Source of the DNA: Amblyornis subalaris
Taxonomy: Eukaryota > Chordata > Aves > Passeriformes > Ptilonorhynchidae
Reading direction: 5' to 3'
Length of the DNA: 64,000 bases
NCBI GenBank assembly: GCA_018881555.1
Contig: JACAXG010000252.1
Coordinates: 186,001-250,000, forward strand
Shown here: in pieces, positions 50,891 through 64,000 of the stretch
Numbering within the stretch: the stretch's first letter is position 1
How the letters are laid out: each line of letters opens with the position of its first letter
Made by a program: the position numbers and the translations under genes
The notes under the pieces: model-generated
What the model saw: the letters and a program-made list of their open reading frames with translations, nothing else
Told to the model about the DNA's origin: nothing
Databases searched by the model: none

Positions 50891-53279
50891 GAGAACCAAG
50901 TCTGGGCCTGACCTGTTTTGCCATTGCCCAGATTTTGAGTAAGACTGTGGAAGGAGAGTTTGCCCGGAACCTATGTCAGCTGCAGAGCCCCGGGTAGCAC
51001 CAGGCAGAACATCTCCAGGGAGGGCTGTGTCCCAGCTCACACATCCTGTGTAGGACAAGAGGGAGGCAGATAAATGGTACCAGAAAACAACAAGTGTGGA
51101 AGAAGCAAGAAGGAGTGGAAGCAAAAAGCACCAGCTGAAGGAGCAACCAGAAATCAGAGCTACGGCTGCTGTGCCTACTCCATCTGGGTTTCTTCCTGAA
51201 GGCTCTGTCCCTCCTTTTCCCATACATACATAAGAGTTTACACCCCTGCAACAGGCCCCAGTCTCCTCCCTGAGAGCAGGAACGGGGCTTTCCGCAGGCT
51301 ACATCACCTATAGCTCCTGGAGATACACAGGGTGAGCTCTGCTTGCTCACCAACCACCAGCCACGCCTCCAGTCGAGGTTATAGGTGTAGCACCTTGATG
51401 GCCATTTGTTTGCCCTGTGTTGGCTGGGAATTAATTAGGAGATGGGCTCCAGGCTGCTGTGACAGCTGTCTGCGTGCGGCACTTCCCAGCAGTTTGATTA
51501 AATCTGCGACACTACAGATGTGAGCGCCCTGTGCAGCGGCACATGGTTTGCTCTTAAACTCCACTTAAACCGTGACTGCTCTTCTGGTTTTAATCAAAGG
51601 CAAATGCCTTAAGACAGAAATCTGTGCAGAGGAATTAGCAGGGATGTCTCTGGGGCGTGCGGAGCGGGACATGGAAAGGGACCCCCTGTGCCAAATTAGG
51701 GCTGACAACACTTGCAGTAAGCTGGGCTGGCGATGCTACAGCACTAAGCAGGTGGTGCATGGCCAGCTGTGGCTGCACTCCCCCTGCAAACCCTCTGCTT
51801 CACCCACATTCAGTCGAGCTACAAATGAAGCGCTTGCCACAGCCTGACAGTGCAGGGAGGTTCCCTCATTGATTTAACCTGTTCATGCTCCCTGCCTCTG
51901 CAAATCCATCACCCCAAAATGGCCATTGTATGTATCTACTTGGCCTCTGCATATCTCTACTTCTAACTGGCCAGGAGTGCACACACAATCCACCACTGAG
52001 TCCTGCTACAGTCTCGGGAAAGTCTCATCACCTGCATTTCAAGGAGAAAGCTCATCTGTAACTTAGAGGTGGGGATTTAGCCTTGCAAAATACAGATGTG
52101 ACTGGCTGCAACACCCCTCTCTTTGCTGCCTTGTGCCCTAGCCATGGCCTGTTTCTCAGTTCCTTTTCACCCACATGTCGGATGCAATGCTTTCACAACA
52201 GCCGTCACTTCCCCATGTTCCCAGCAGGACATGGAGGAGGAGGAAGAAAAGCCCTTTTTCTTCTGTCCACAGTTACTGAGGTTCCCACCCTTGCCAAATT
52301 GCCTGTGTTGCCATCAGCTGGCTGCTCACCCTGCTGCACTCCACTTCTGGGTCACCCTACACCCATGCAAGGTCCACCATGGCCACCAACAGGCTGGCTG
52401 ACCTTGCCCTGCACAGCAGGCGCCCGAGGGCTGTGGCATCAACATCATCCCCGGGGACCAGGCTCCAGCCTGCTCCCATGCTGGTGTGCCAGGAGCTGAT
52501 GCAGGTGTGTGGTGTGGAGCTGGGGGGGAGTGCTGGGCTGTGACTGCTGGTGCAGGTCCAATGGATGAGTGTACAGTAAGAACCGGGCTTTTGGAGATGG
52601 GTTCTCCCTACAGCCTGGGGCACAAGAGGCTCTTCCACCCTGAGCTGCCTGAAACTGTCAGATGGTCCTTTATTATTGACCTGATTCATATCTAAACCAG
52701 GGAGGTGAAAGCTGTCTTATCCCATTACTAATCCCCTAAACCAGGCCCTTCAATACCTTCTCCTTGCTACCCCCTCCTCATTGCTACAGCAGGTGGTTGC
52801 AGGGTGAGTGCACATCCTTCTGGGGCTTTCTCTGAGCCCCATGGCGAAGACGGGGACTCCAAAAGCCCACCAACTGCTGGCTCTGGAGCTACCGTCAGCT
52901 GAGGAGGGTCTGCCAAAATGCTGCACGGATCTGTAATCCCCTAAGGACTTGCAAGGTTTGTTCCTGGTGTCTGAGCGGGACAGCTCCAGGCACCCATCCC
53001 ATCACGTGTGCTCTCCATCCTGTAGGTCATGGCAGGTGTCTGACATGGTGGAGGAGCAGCCATGGGGAGGAGGGGGCAACTTGGGGACTGTCCCAGCTTG
53101 CACTGTCCCTAGTCCTGCAAAGTGCAGCACGGATGGGGGTGCTCCAGCGTCAGCTGCAGGTAGCACTGGATGCTCTGGATGAGCCCCATGGAGATTCTGG
53201 GTGCTGGGGCACCTTGAGGCTGCNGAGCCGGCTGGCACAGGCACCCTGCCCATGGAGAAGGGGGGGGCAAACCCCAGGG
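50891..53279. other. Intergenic upstream of VSX1, no gene recognised
   Basis: Contains AATTAATTA near 51429, but otherwise no patterned block and no convincing exon. Confidence 0.45.
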
Positions 53280-53470
53280 AAATTAGAGCAAGGGGCGATG
53301 TTTGATGTTCTGCTCTTTAAGCGATTAATAATCTTTCGGCGTCGGAGAATCAACTGAAAATCTTCCTTGGAAAATAATGAGCAGAGAAACATTTACTGAT
53401 TAGTCTAATCCCAGCTAATCCTATCTGATGAGCATATATCAAGATATCCTTTAACTGATTTATTGTCCAA
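53280..53470. promoter_or_regulatory. Candidate VSX1 upstream element with CRX/OTX-type sites
   Basis: Five bicoid-class (K50) homeodomain cores in about 100 bases: GATTA 53323-53327, TAATC 53329-53333, GATTA 53398-53402, TAATCCC 53406-53412 and TAATCC 53416-53421. It lies 1.7 kb upstream of the VSX1 start codon. CRX and OTX2 drive photoreceptor and bipolar genes through TAATCC; the link here is inferred. Confidence 0.4.
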
Positions 53471-53659
53471 AGGACCGGTAGAGATGCCCCTCTGCAGCGT
53501 GGCTGGGGGTGCTGGGGATGGCAACAGGCGTGTCCCCACACCCCACCCCACCCCACAGCCCGGTCCCGGGAGCTGGTGCATCCCCATCCCCCGCGGCACG
53601 GCCCCCGGCACCCTCCGCCCTGGGCAGCAGCGCCATATCCAGGCCACCTTGCCAGCATG

Positions 53660-53990
53660 GGGAGATTTAATCGCTATTTCCATTTCTGCGTCTATCGGCT
53701 TTCTCTTGGGTTTGAGCTTTTATGTTTCATAAACTGATTAGGAGCAATTATACGTGCTTTATCCCCAAACTTTCCAAATGCCTAGGCCATATGCATATTT
53801 AAGGCTTCATCATCTCTCCCAACAGCTCAGCCTCAATGTAAACTGCTGAAATCAAGCTGATTCTGGGACAACATCAAAAATTAGGGTTTTAACCACTAAT
53901 ATCTGCTCAAACAGGAAATTTGTTGTGGGTGGTGGCCGGATTATGACTTCTAATTACTGTGGCAGATCCTCCCTGCCTAGCAGTGAAAGT
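53660..53990. promoter_or_regulatory. Second candidate VSX1 upstream element
   Basis: TAATC 53668-53672, GATTA 53736-53740 next to CAATTA 53745-53750, GGATTA 53938-53943 and TAATTA 53951-53956. AT-rich, between GC-rich flanks. Confidence 0.35.
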
Positions 53991-54254
53991 CTCCTATTCC
54001 AGCAAAACTGCAGCAAAACCGCTCCAGAGAAACGAAGATGCCCAAGGGGACCCCGGGGTGGTCTGTGCCCGGGCAGGGGGCAGGCCTGCGTGGGGATGCC
54101 CCAAGCATCCCTGTATCCCGAGCACACAAGTACCCCAAATCGGTGGCTTTGGAAGTGCGACCACACTCCCACACCTCCCATTCCCCTCACACCCGTTTGC
54201 CTTTCTTGGTGCGAAGCACGACGGCCCAGAGAGTCCCCCCCGCCCGTCCCCAGC

Positions 54255-54470
54255 GCCGGCCACGGCAATTATCCTAAATGAAAGTTATTGTTCTGCTAAT
54301 CCCGGGAACAGCTTGCGATGGGAGATTTGGGTCTTTCTTTAATAATGCAAAGTTAATGCGGAGTCCCCTTGTAATTATCTTTATCAGAAGGACCCTCGGT
54401 TAATCTGACCGTCCAATGAAGGCCTGGATCAGGCGGCCCATGTAAGCCGGTTGTAAATCATTTCCATCAA
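54255..54470. promoter_or_regulatory. Third candidate VSX1 upstream element
   Basis: TAATCCC 54297-54303, TAATTA 54372-54377 and TAATC 54401-54405 in an AT-rich island 0.7-0.9 kb upstream of the start codon, inside otherwise GC-rich sequence. Confidence 0.35.
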
Positions 54471-55048
54471 CAGATGAAGGGAAGGGGGAAAAAAATTGCA
54501 GCCCAGGTGCAAGAAGCTGGGAGCAAAAGGGAGCACAGAGGCCAGGCACCTCGAGGTGGCCCCGGCCCCAGTGACAAGACACCTGGGGTCAGGGAGGGTC
54601 CTGCCCAACAGCTCCTGCCTGTTCCCATCCCCGTCTCTGGGGTGCTGAGCCCAGTGGGATATCCCATTTGGGATGTGGGGCTGAAGGGTCTTGGGGTGGA
54701 AGCAGGGTACTGCTGGGCACTGGAAGAGGGAATATGGGGACTTAGGAACAAAGCAGGGGATTCCTGGGAGAAGACCCGGGGAGGGAACCCAAGGGGATGT
54801 GAAGGGGATATATGGGGGGGCGAGCTGGGTGACCGGGCCGGGGTGGGACAGGCGCTGAGAGGGGGTTCTGAGAAGGGACTGAGCGAGACCGCAGGGGACC
54901 CGGCGGGGGATGGCGAGGACCGACGGGGGGGCCGAGGGGAACGGAGGGAGGGACGGCGAGAAGGGGCAGCGGGGGACCGGGCGGTGGCCTGGGAGGGCCG
55001 GGGGAGGGACGCGGGGCCGGTGCGGGCGGGGGGGGGGGCAGAGGCCGT

Positions 55049-55140
55049 TAATCCGGGGATTGGGAGCGCCCCCCCGCAGGTCTGGAGTGTGATTGGAGCC
55101 GGGACCGGCGGCGGGACGATAAAAAGGGCGTCGAGCGGTA
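55049..55140 (+). promoter_or_regulatory. VSX1: Predicted VSX1 core promoter
   Basis: In order: TAATCC (55049-55054), an inverted CCAAT box GATTGG (55091-55096), and a TATA-like GATAAAAAGG (55118-55127) about 40 bases before the ATG. This implies a very short 5' UTR. Spacing fits a TATA-type start near 55,150, which is inferred. Confidence 0.5.
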
Positions 55141-55167
55141 GTGGCCGGGCCAGGCGGCGGCGGGGCG

Positions 55168-58378
<3,211 letters not shown>

Positions 58379-59335
58379 GCTTGGGCTGCCCCGGAGGAGG
58401 CCAACACCTCACAGCATCCTAGCAAGATAATATTTATTGATTTATTGATATATATATTTTTTTCTCAAATAATGGAACTTTTATCTGAATTCAGGGCATT
58501 TTAAAACTGGGCACACACATCCCCTTGTCCCCTCACTTTCAAGCCATTCACTTCTCAACAGAGCCAGGGTGGAGGGTGGCAGAGGAGTTCCAGTGGGACC
58601 AAGAGCAGTGCGAAGATGGGAGAGCATTGTGGCCAGCACGGACTGCTGCTGGGGAGAAGCCCCCTTCCCCTCCAGGCTGGGACCACTTTCCCAGCTAGCC
58701 AGGAGCATAAAGAGGAACAACACAACGGGAGTTCCTCCCTCCTCCAAGCATGCAGGTGGCAAGGATGGTGCAGGAGTCTACAGATGCCTTCTCCGAGCAC
58801 TTCCACCCCTGCGCAGCACCCGTGTGCGAGTCCTTCCTTGCCAAGCACACAATTCCCCCACCTCGAGGAGCAGCAGCGTTTTTAAACATGGTAGGGTTCA
58901 TCCTCAAGCTAGTGTAATCTGACAGACATGCAGGTTTATACTTCCTGAGGATCTGGCCTGCCAATGCAGCCTTATCACTGGATTTACACTGTGTAGCTTC
59001 CTTAACTCATCTTTGGGAGAAGGGGGTAAGGTTTTTGTTTATGCAATGATTTTGTACACTCTTGAATGTCACATGCCACACTATGCGTGATAGAACTGAC
59101 CTTTTTGAAAAGCAAGCCATAGTACCCTGGAGTAATTAAACAATTTTGTGAATTGACATAAGAAGATATTTTGTAATTGTCTGTAAAAAGTCTTAATGTC
59201 AGAGCTGTTTCTTGGTCACCCTATATTTATGTCTAAAAGCACTTTAGTAATCTGGATTTTTGAATGTGGCTCTTCCTGTATTGTCTGCCATTTATTTATT
59301 ACACGTCCATAAATAAAATTGTGGTGTATCTTTGG
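58379..59335 (+). other. VSX1: VSX1 3' UTR (predicted)
   Basis: Non-coding, increasingly AT-rich, with several ATTTA elements (near 58428 and 59222) that often mark unstable mRNAs. The end is inferred from the poly(A) signal. Confidence 0.6.
59312..59317 (+). terminator. VSX1: Poly(A) signal AATAAA of VSX1
   Basis: AATAAA followed by a GT-rich stretch (TTGTGGTGTATCTTTGGTTT), the usual downstream element. It lies 0.93 kb past the stop. Confidence 0.75.
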
Positions 59336-61424
59336 TTTTCATGCTCTGCATTGCAATTTATACCTTCCTTTGACACATCTTGTGGCAGTTGCTGAACTGG
59401 CCCACGCACATGCCTCGACAGCTCTCCGGGAACACCTTCAGTTTCATCTACCAGCCAAAACATAACGGAAAATTATCAAAAGGTTTTATTAAAATCTGAG
59501 TAATTCCAGTTTGGAAAGTTTCCTAATACAGCTCAGGGCGTGTGTGGCCAGGTAATGATGCTGCCACCTGTTCCTGCCTCTGCTGCTGGGCCTGGCTGCT
59601 TGCACATAGGCAGCCCCAGGCTGTGCTGGACAGGGGCAGAGTGGTGGGACAATTTCTGGGAAGAGCAAAGCAGTAAGTGGCACGTGCAGATTTCCTGCCT
59701 TTCCCCTCCTTCACTCGGCCAGACCCCACCAGGCGGGCAGGGGGAGGGGTAACATATGCGTAGCAAATACAAGCTTTGCAGCAAAAAAAATGTTTGCTGG
59801 GGGGGCTGTGGGGAGCACGGTTCAGGAAAGGACCAGCCAGGGCTTATTGCAGCAGCAATTAGGCTCACTGGGAGCCGAGACTTAGCACATTGGAGGCCTA
59901 ATCCTGCCTGAGCAGCATCTGCAAACCTTTTATTTGGGCTGTGCCACGCTGGCACTGGATGCTTGCAATCTTTTTTTTTTTTTTCCCTTTGGTCTGCCTG
60001 CGTGCAGATGGCCTGGCTCTCTGCCTTGTGCTGGCTGCAGTGCTGTGAGAGCAGGCACGTCACCACCACAAGTGCTACAAGGGGAGACACTGTAGTTCCA
60101 GCACTGCACAGGGTGCAGACCATTCACTCTCCTGGTAGTGCCTGGTGGGATCCCAGCTCTCACCACACGCCAGGAAGGAGGAGCCAAGAGGAGGGCTACT
60201 GGCCTGAGACACTTTTCCTGTCCTGGGAAGTAACTGTGGGGTACAGATGCTGGTGGATGGCAGTGACTGCCCAGGCTCAGCTCCTGGTGCAACCCTGGTG
60301 ACAGGGTCTGGTGGTGCCCCCCTCGGAGCAGGGAGTCACTCGACTCTTAACTGCCTGCGCTAAACCTGGCAGGGAAGTGTTCACTGTCCTCCAACATCAC
60401 TCTGCTTGGAGCAGCAGTAGGAATAGGGCAGCACATTCTCCTTCTTGCTTCGGGTTTGATCCATCCTGAGATTAGTGGCAGCCAAATCCAGCCATGGCTC
60501 CTGCCAGTGCTGGTTCAGGCCTGGGCCAGCCACGATGGCGTGACAGAAGAAACCCTGGTGTAAGGTAATGGCTGCCACTTGCACACATCTCCACTGCTGC
60601 TCACGTGAGACCCACCAGCCGTCTTGGTGACCGCATCAGGGCCTGGCTGCCATGAACTTTCCTCCGTGAGGGGCCCTGGGGGTCCCTAAGCCGCAAGTGC
60701 TGGGCTCGCTCAGCTCCTTGCTCAGGCAGGAGATCCCTTCCACGTGGCCCAGGCAAGAGCAGTCAGTAAATTCAAAGCCGGTGTTCGGCAGCCAGCGCTG
60801 CCGCAGCCTCACCTCAGCTCACCCATGACCTGCCCTGGCACATGCAGATCTCCTCACTGACTGGAAGCTGAATGTCAGGCAACTGCTGGCTTGCAAGGAA
60901 GTGTGGGGGGGTGTCCCAGTGATGGGCCCAGAAGAGAGAATGCTGCAGGGCTGCGTCTGCGAAAGCATCTTCATGGTGCCATTTCTGTACAGCTTTAGCA
61001 ATATTAATTTCTAACTGTGTCATTTTGTTTCGGCCAATCCTCCCAAGCCGCAGGCTGGATTTTCAGGCTGCGAGCTCAGGGAGAGAGTCCGAACGCTTTG
61101 TAAGCGCTCCCTCGTGTGGAGCGCGGCGAGGGGACACGGCGAGCAGCCCAGGAACGGGGAAGGCTGGCTGGAGCCCTAGAGGCAACTGGAAGCCTCATTG
61201 CTTCCCCTTACTCCCACAGATCCCCGATGGGGCGTGTCTGGATGTCTGCTGTGGATGCAGAATTAGGGAATCGTACGGGGTTTGTGTTTCATTACTCTCG
61301 TCTTGTATCCCCAACAGGCGCTTGGTCCAACGAGCAGCCTTGCTGTACCGGAGCGAGCTGGGTGCTGGCTGAAGGCACAGGCGCTGATCAGAGGCTCTGA
61401 TTTCTCCAGACTGCTCCAGGTACG
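59336..61424. other. VSX1 to PEX6 intergenic
   Basis: Unique-looking sequence with a poly-T run near 59,972. No exon, RNA gene or repeat recognised. The last 0.4 kb (from about 61,030) is CpG-richer. Confidence 0.5.
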
Positions 61425-62024
61425 AGCCAGCCGTGTCCTGAGGTGCATCAGGTGCAGCATCGCCAGGTGGCTGAGGGAAGGGATTGTCCCACTCTACTCT
61501 GTGGCGTGTGGCCTCACCTCGAGTCCTGTGTGCAGTTTTGGGCACGGCAATATGAGACGGGTATTAAAACTATCAGAGAGCTTCCAAAGGAGGGCTACGA
61601 AGAAGGTGAAGGGTCTGGAGGGGAAGTCTTGTGAGGAGCAGCTAAGGCCACTTGGCCTGTTCAGCCTGGAGGAGACTGAGGGGAGACCTCATCGCAGTCT
61701 GCAGCTTCCTCGTGAGGGAAAGCGGAGAGGCAGGCACTGCTCTCTGGTGACCTGTGACGGGACTCAAGAGAATGGCTCTGAAGCTGTATCAGGGGAGGTT
61801 TAGGTCGGATATTATGAAAAGGCTCTTCACCCACAGGGTGGCTGGGCACTGGAACAGGCTCCACAGGGTAGTGAACACAGCACCAAGCCGGACAGAGCTC
61901 AAGGGGTCTTTGGATAATGCTCTCGGGCATCCTCTGTGATAACTGCGGTTGTCCTGTGCAGGGACAGAAGTTGGACTTAGATGATCCTATGGGCCCCTTC
62001 CAACTTGAGCGATTCTATGATTCC
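61425..62024 (+). mobile_element. CR1 LINE 3' end upstream of PEX6
   Basis: Sense-oriented CR1: CTGTTCAGCCTGGAGGAGAC, a GGGGAGACCTCATCGCAGTC segment, GGGCACTGGAACAGGCTCC, and the diagnostic ATTCTATGATT terminus at 62,012. Truncated at its 5' end and without an intact ORF. It stops about 440 bases before the PEX6 start codon. Confidence 0.88.
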
Positions 62025-62149
62025 CAAGGTTAGTGCAATACAAGTGCATTCTTAGAAACCAAGCGCACGTATTCAGCCCGCAAAATCTCCCCAGGCTGGC
62101 ACTGGCGAGGGCACCGCTTCTGCGCCGAGTGTCATTTCTCTTCGATCCC

Positions 62150-63420
62150 ACACTCTGCTGCGCTGAGGCTCGCGGAGCGGAGCGGGGCGGGGCGGAGCAG
62201 CCAAAGCCTCGTCCGCCTGTTCGGCCCCATTCCTCCTCTGTCCCACCTTCCGCAGGCTCTGGCTGCAGACCCGCTGGAGCCCGGGGAGGGCGGGGCAGGC
62301 GGCACCGGGTGTCGCCGCCGCCGGCAGGGCTGGGAACGGCAGCAGGAGCGCAGCCGCCCGCGCCCGCTCCGGGGCCGCTCTGCGCCGCCGCTCTGCGCCC
62401 TCGGCGGGGCGGGGCGGCCGCCGCGCTCCGCCCCGGCCCGCCCCGCGCTCCCCGCCGGCGGCGCGATGGCGGTGGCCGTGCTGCGGCCGCTGGACGCGCC
62501 GCCGGCCGAGCTGTCGCCGGCCACCGCGCTGCTGCTGGCGCCGCCGGGGCTGTGCGCGGCGCTGCGCGGGCGGGGCGGCGCGCTGGTGCTGGCGGTGCGG
62601 CCGGCGGGGCGCGGCGGGGCGCAGCCGGTGCTGCTGAGCGCCGTGGCGCTGGAGGCGGGCGGGCGGCGCGGCGCGGAGCTGTGGCTGCGCGGGGCGCTGC
62701 TGCGGCGGCTGGGGCTGGCGGCCGGCCGGCGGGTGGCCGTGTGGCCGGTGCGGCGCCCGCCGGCGCTCGCCTGGGTGCTGCTGGGGGCGGCGGGGCGGGC
62801 GGGGAGGCTGGCGGGCGGCGCGGTGCTGGCGCGGCGGGGCGAGGCGCTGCCGGGGCCGGGCCCGGGGCCGGGCCCGCTGGTGCTGGAGGCGCGCCCGGCA
62901 CTCCAGGGGTTGCTGGGCAGCGGGACGCGCACCGCCCTCGCGCCCCCGCCGCCGCCGCCCGCCCCGCCGGGCGCCGCCCGCGGCCGCTCCGCCGCCGCCG
63001 CGCCGCCCCTCGTCTCCCGCTTCGCCGCCGCCGCCGCCGGCCCGCGGCTGCGTGCGGTGCCCGGCGGGGCGGGCGGCGGCGGCGGCGGGGCGGAGGTGTG
63101 GGTGAGCCGGCGCGGGCTGCTGGCGCTGGGCCTGTTCCAGGGCGAGTGGGTGCGGGTGGGCGCCGAGGGGGCGGCCCGCGAGCACCTGGCGGCGCTGCTG
63201 GCCCGGCCGCCGCCCTGGGAGTACCCGCGGGCCTCCCGCCGCGGCCTGGCCGACGGCACCGCGCTGCTGGCCCCGGCCCTGGCCTTCAACCTGGGCTGCG
63301 ACCCCGCCGCCGCCGCGCACCTCAGCCTGCAGGTGAGCCGGGGCCGGGCACCCGGGGACCGGGCCGGCGGCGGCCGGGGCTCACGGTGCGCCGCGTCCCC
63401 TCCGCAGAGGTACGAAAGGA
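62150..63420 (+). promoter_or_regulatory. PEX6: CpG island, PEX6 promoter to intron 1
   Basis: Extreme G+C and CpG density beginning about 130 bases after the CR1 ends. GC boxes at 62184-62195 and near 62,404. No TATA box seen. Confidence 0.75.
62466..63332 (+). CDS. PEX6: PEX6 exon 1 (residues 1-289)
   Basis: One long first exon, as in mammals. Donor CAG|gtgagc, phase 0. A poly-proline/alanine stretch near residues 159-168 is variable between species. Confidence 0.94.
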
Positions 63421-63568
63421 CTGGCGCCGCGGATGGGAAAGGCAGCCGGTCCGTGCTGTCCGTGCCCCCGTTCGCCAAGGAGCTGCACCTGGAGATCGTC
63501 TGCTCGCCGGCCTACAACGCCCGGGGAAGCTACGACTGCGTGCTCTACAGGCACTTCGAAACACCGCG
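62466..63568 (+). CDS. PEX6: Peroxisome biogenesis factor 6, exons 1-2 (rest off-window)
   Basis: PEX6 is an AAA+ ATPase that, with PEX1 and anchored by PEX26, pulls the import receptor PEX5 out of the peroxisomal membrane. Exon 1 is 62466-63332 (residues 1-289), exon 2 is 63408-63568 (residues 290-342 plus two bases). The window covers only the N-terminal non-ATPase region; the two ATPase modules are beyond 64,000. Segments matching human PEX6 include LEARPALQGLLGSGTR, GLFQGEW at 222-228, ADGTALLAPALAFNLGCDP ending at 280, and FAKELHLEIVCSP through LYRHFETPR in exon 2. Exon 1 is extremely GC-rich, so the protein is loaded with Ala, Gly and Arg. Start is the first ATG in frame, giving MAVAVLRPL against human MALAVLRVL. 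Confidence 0.94.
63408..63568 (+). CDS. PEX6: PEX6 exon 2 (residues 290-342)
   Basis: Encodes RYERTGAADGKGSRSVLSVP through YDCVLYRHFETP, ending two bases into an Arg codon. Acceptor ccgcag|AGG after a 75-base intron. Confidence 0.94.
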
Positions 63569-64000
63569 GTGAGCTGTGCGGGGTGGGCTCGGGAGATAAA
63601 CTGTGTGTTTGTGCCACTCACTGGGGATGTGTGTATAGACACCCCCAGTACAGGTGCTGTGTAGTTTTAGAATATCCCCTTGCATTGTCCTGTCATGAGT
63701 GTGCTCCACTTGGATGCAACACTTCTTGTCCTGTCCTTTGAAAGTCATCTTCAAGTCTCCTTCCTCCTGATCTGCCATCCAGTGCTGAGGGCTCGCAAGT
63801 GCTGCCCACAAACTTCCATTGTGGGCCGTGTTTGTAATCCCAGTTTTCAGCTGAGTAGTCAGGAAACTGGGTGTGTTGCCATCTTTTCTTCTGACACCTG
63901 CACCCGAGCATCTTTCATATGGCTGTCAGGGCTATCTGTTGGAATTATACCCAGCTGTTCCATGTAAAAGGTAGAGATTTTGTCTGAATTAGACACTGTG
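63569..64000 (+). other. PEX6: PEX6 intron 2, start
   Basis: Begins gtgagc and falls sharply in G+C. No further exon before the window ends. Confidence 0.8.

Noticed and set aside
55141..55167. GTG codon nine codons upstream, in frame with VSX1
   Set aside because: GTG is not a normal start here. The first ATG at 55168 fits the length and core promoter position.
62073..63478. Antisense ORFs of 415 and 448 codons over PEX6 exon 1
   Set aside because: Stop codons are rare by chance in sequence this GC-rich. The predicted proteins are low-complexity Arg/Pro/Ala, and the sense frame matches PEX6.

Overview
This is a 64 kb piece of a vertebrate nuclear chromosome, almost certainly from a bird. 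The genes are split by GT-AG introns, promoters are CpG islands, and the interspersed repeats are CR1 LINE fragments plus LTR remnants of an avian type. Some LTR remnants resemble passerine families, but the species cannot be named from the window. Scattered single Ns and one 235-base N gap mark it as draft assembly.

Layout, left to right. (1) 70-14,688, minus strand: PYGB, brain-type glycogen phosphorylase. Sixteen coding exons (residues 1-656 of about 843) are present; the C-terminal exons lie beyond the left edge. (2) About 15,010-29,000, minus strand: ENTPD6, a CD39-family nucleoside diphosphatase, with a complete 442-residue reading frame in 13 coding exons, a 1.3 kb 3' UTR and a CpG-island promoter. 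Only about 0.3 kb separates its poly(A) signal from the PYGB start codon. (3) 29,060-55,100: 26 kb with no convincing gene. It holds CR1 and LTR fragments, a pentanucleotide satellite broken by the N gap, and AT-rich blocks with clustered homeodomain-type sites, densest just upstream of VSX1. (4) 55,168-58,378, plus strand: VSX1, a paired-like CVC homeobox gene of retinal bipolar cells, complete in five exons (341 residues), with its poly(A) signal at 59,312. (5) 61,425-62,024: a CR1 3' end. (6) 62,466 onward, plus strand: the first two exons of PEX6, the peroxisomal AAA ATPase; the rest lies beyond the right edge.

The genes are functionally unrelated (glycogen breakdown, nucleotide hydrolysis, eye development, peroxisome import). 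VSX1-ENTPD6-PYGB, with VSX1 divergent from the other two, is the order known from human 20p11; PEX6 sits elsewhere in human, so the VSX1-PEX6 adjacency is a rearrangement. I found no new type of biological system. The best leads are the putative VSX1 regulatory blocks, a stop-start upstream ORF in the ENTPD6 leader, a duplicated splice acceptor in PYGB and a VNTR in PYGB intron 1.

Exon coordinates were set by hand from reading frame, GT-AG borders and phase continuity; the exon phases of all four genes add up correctly.
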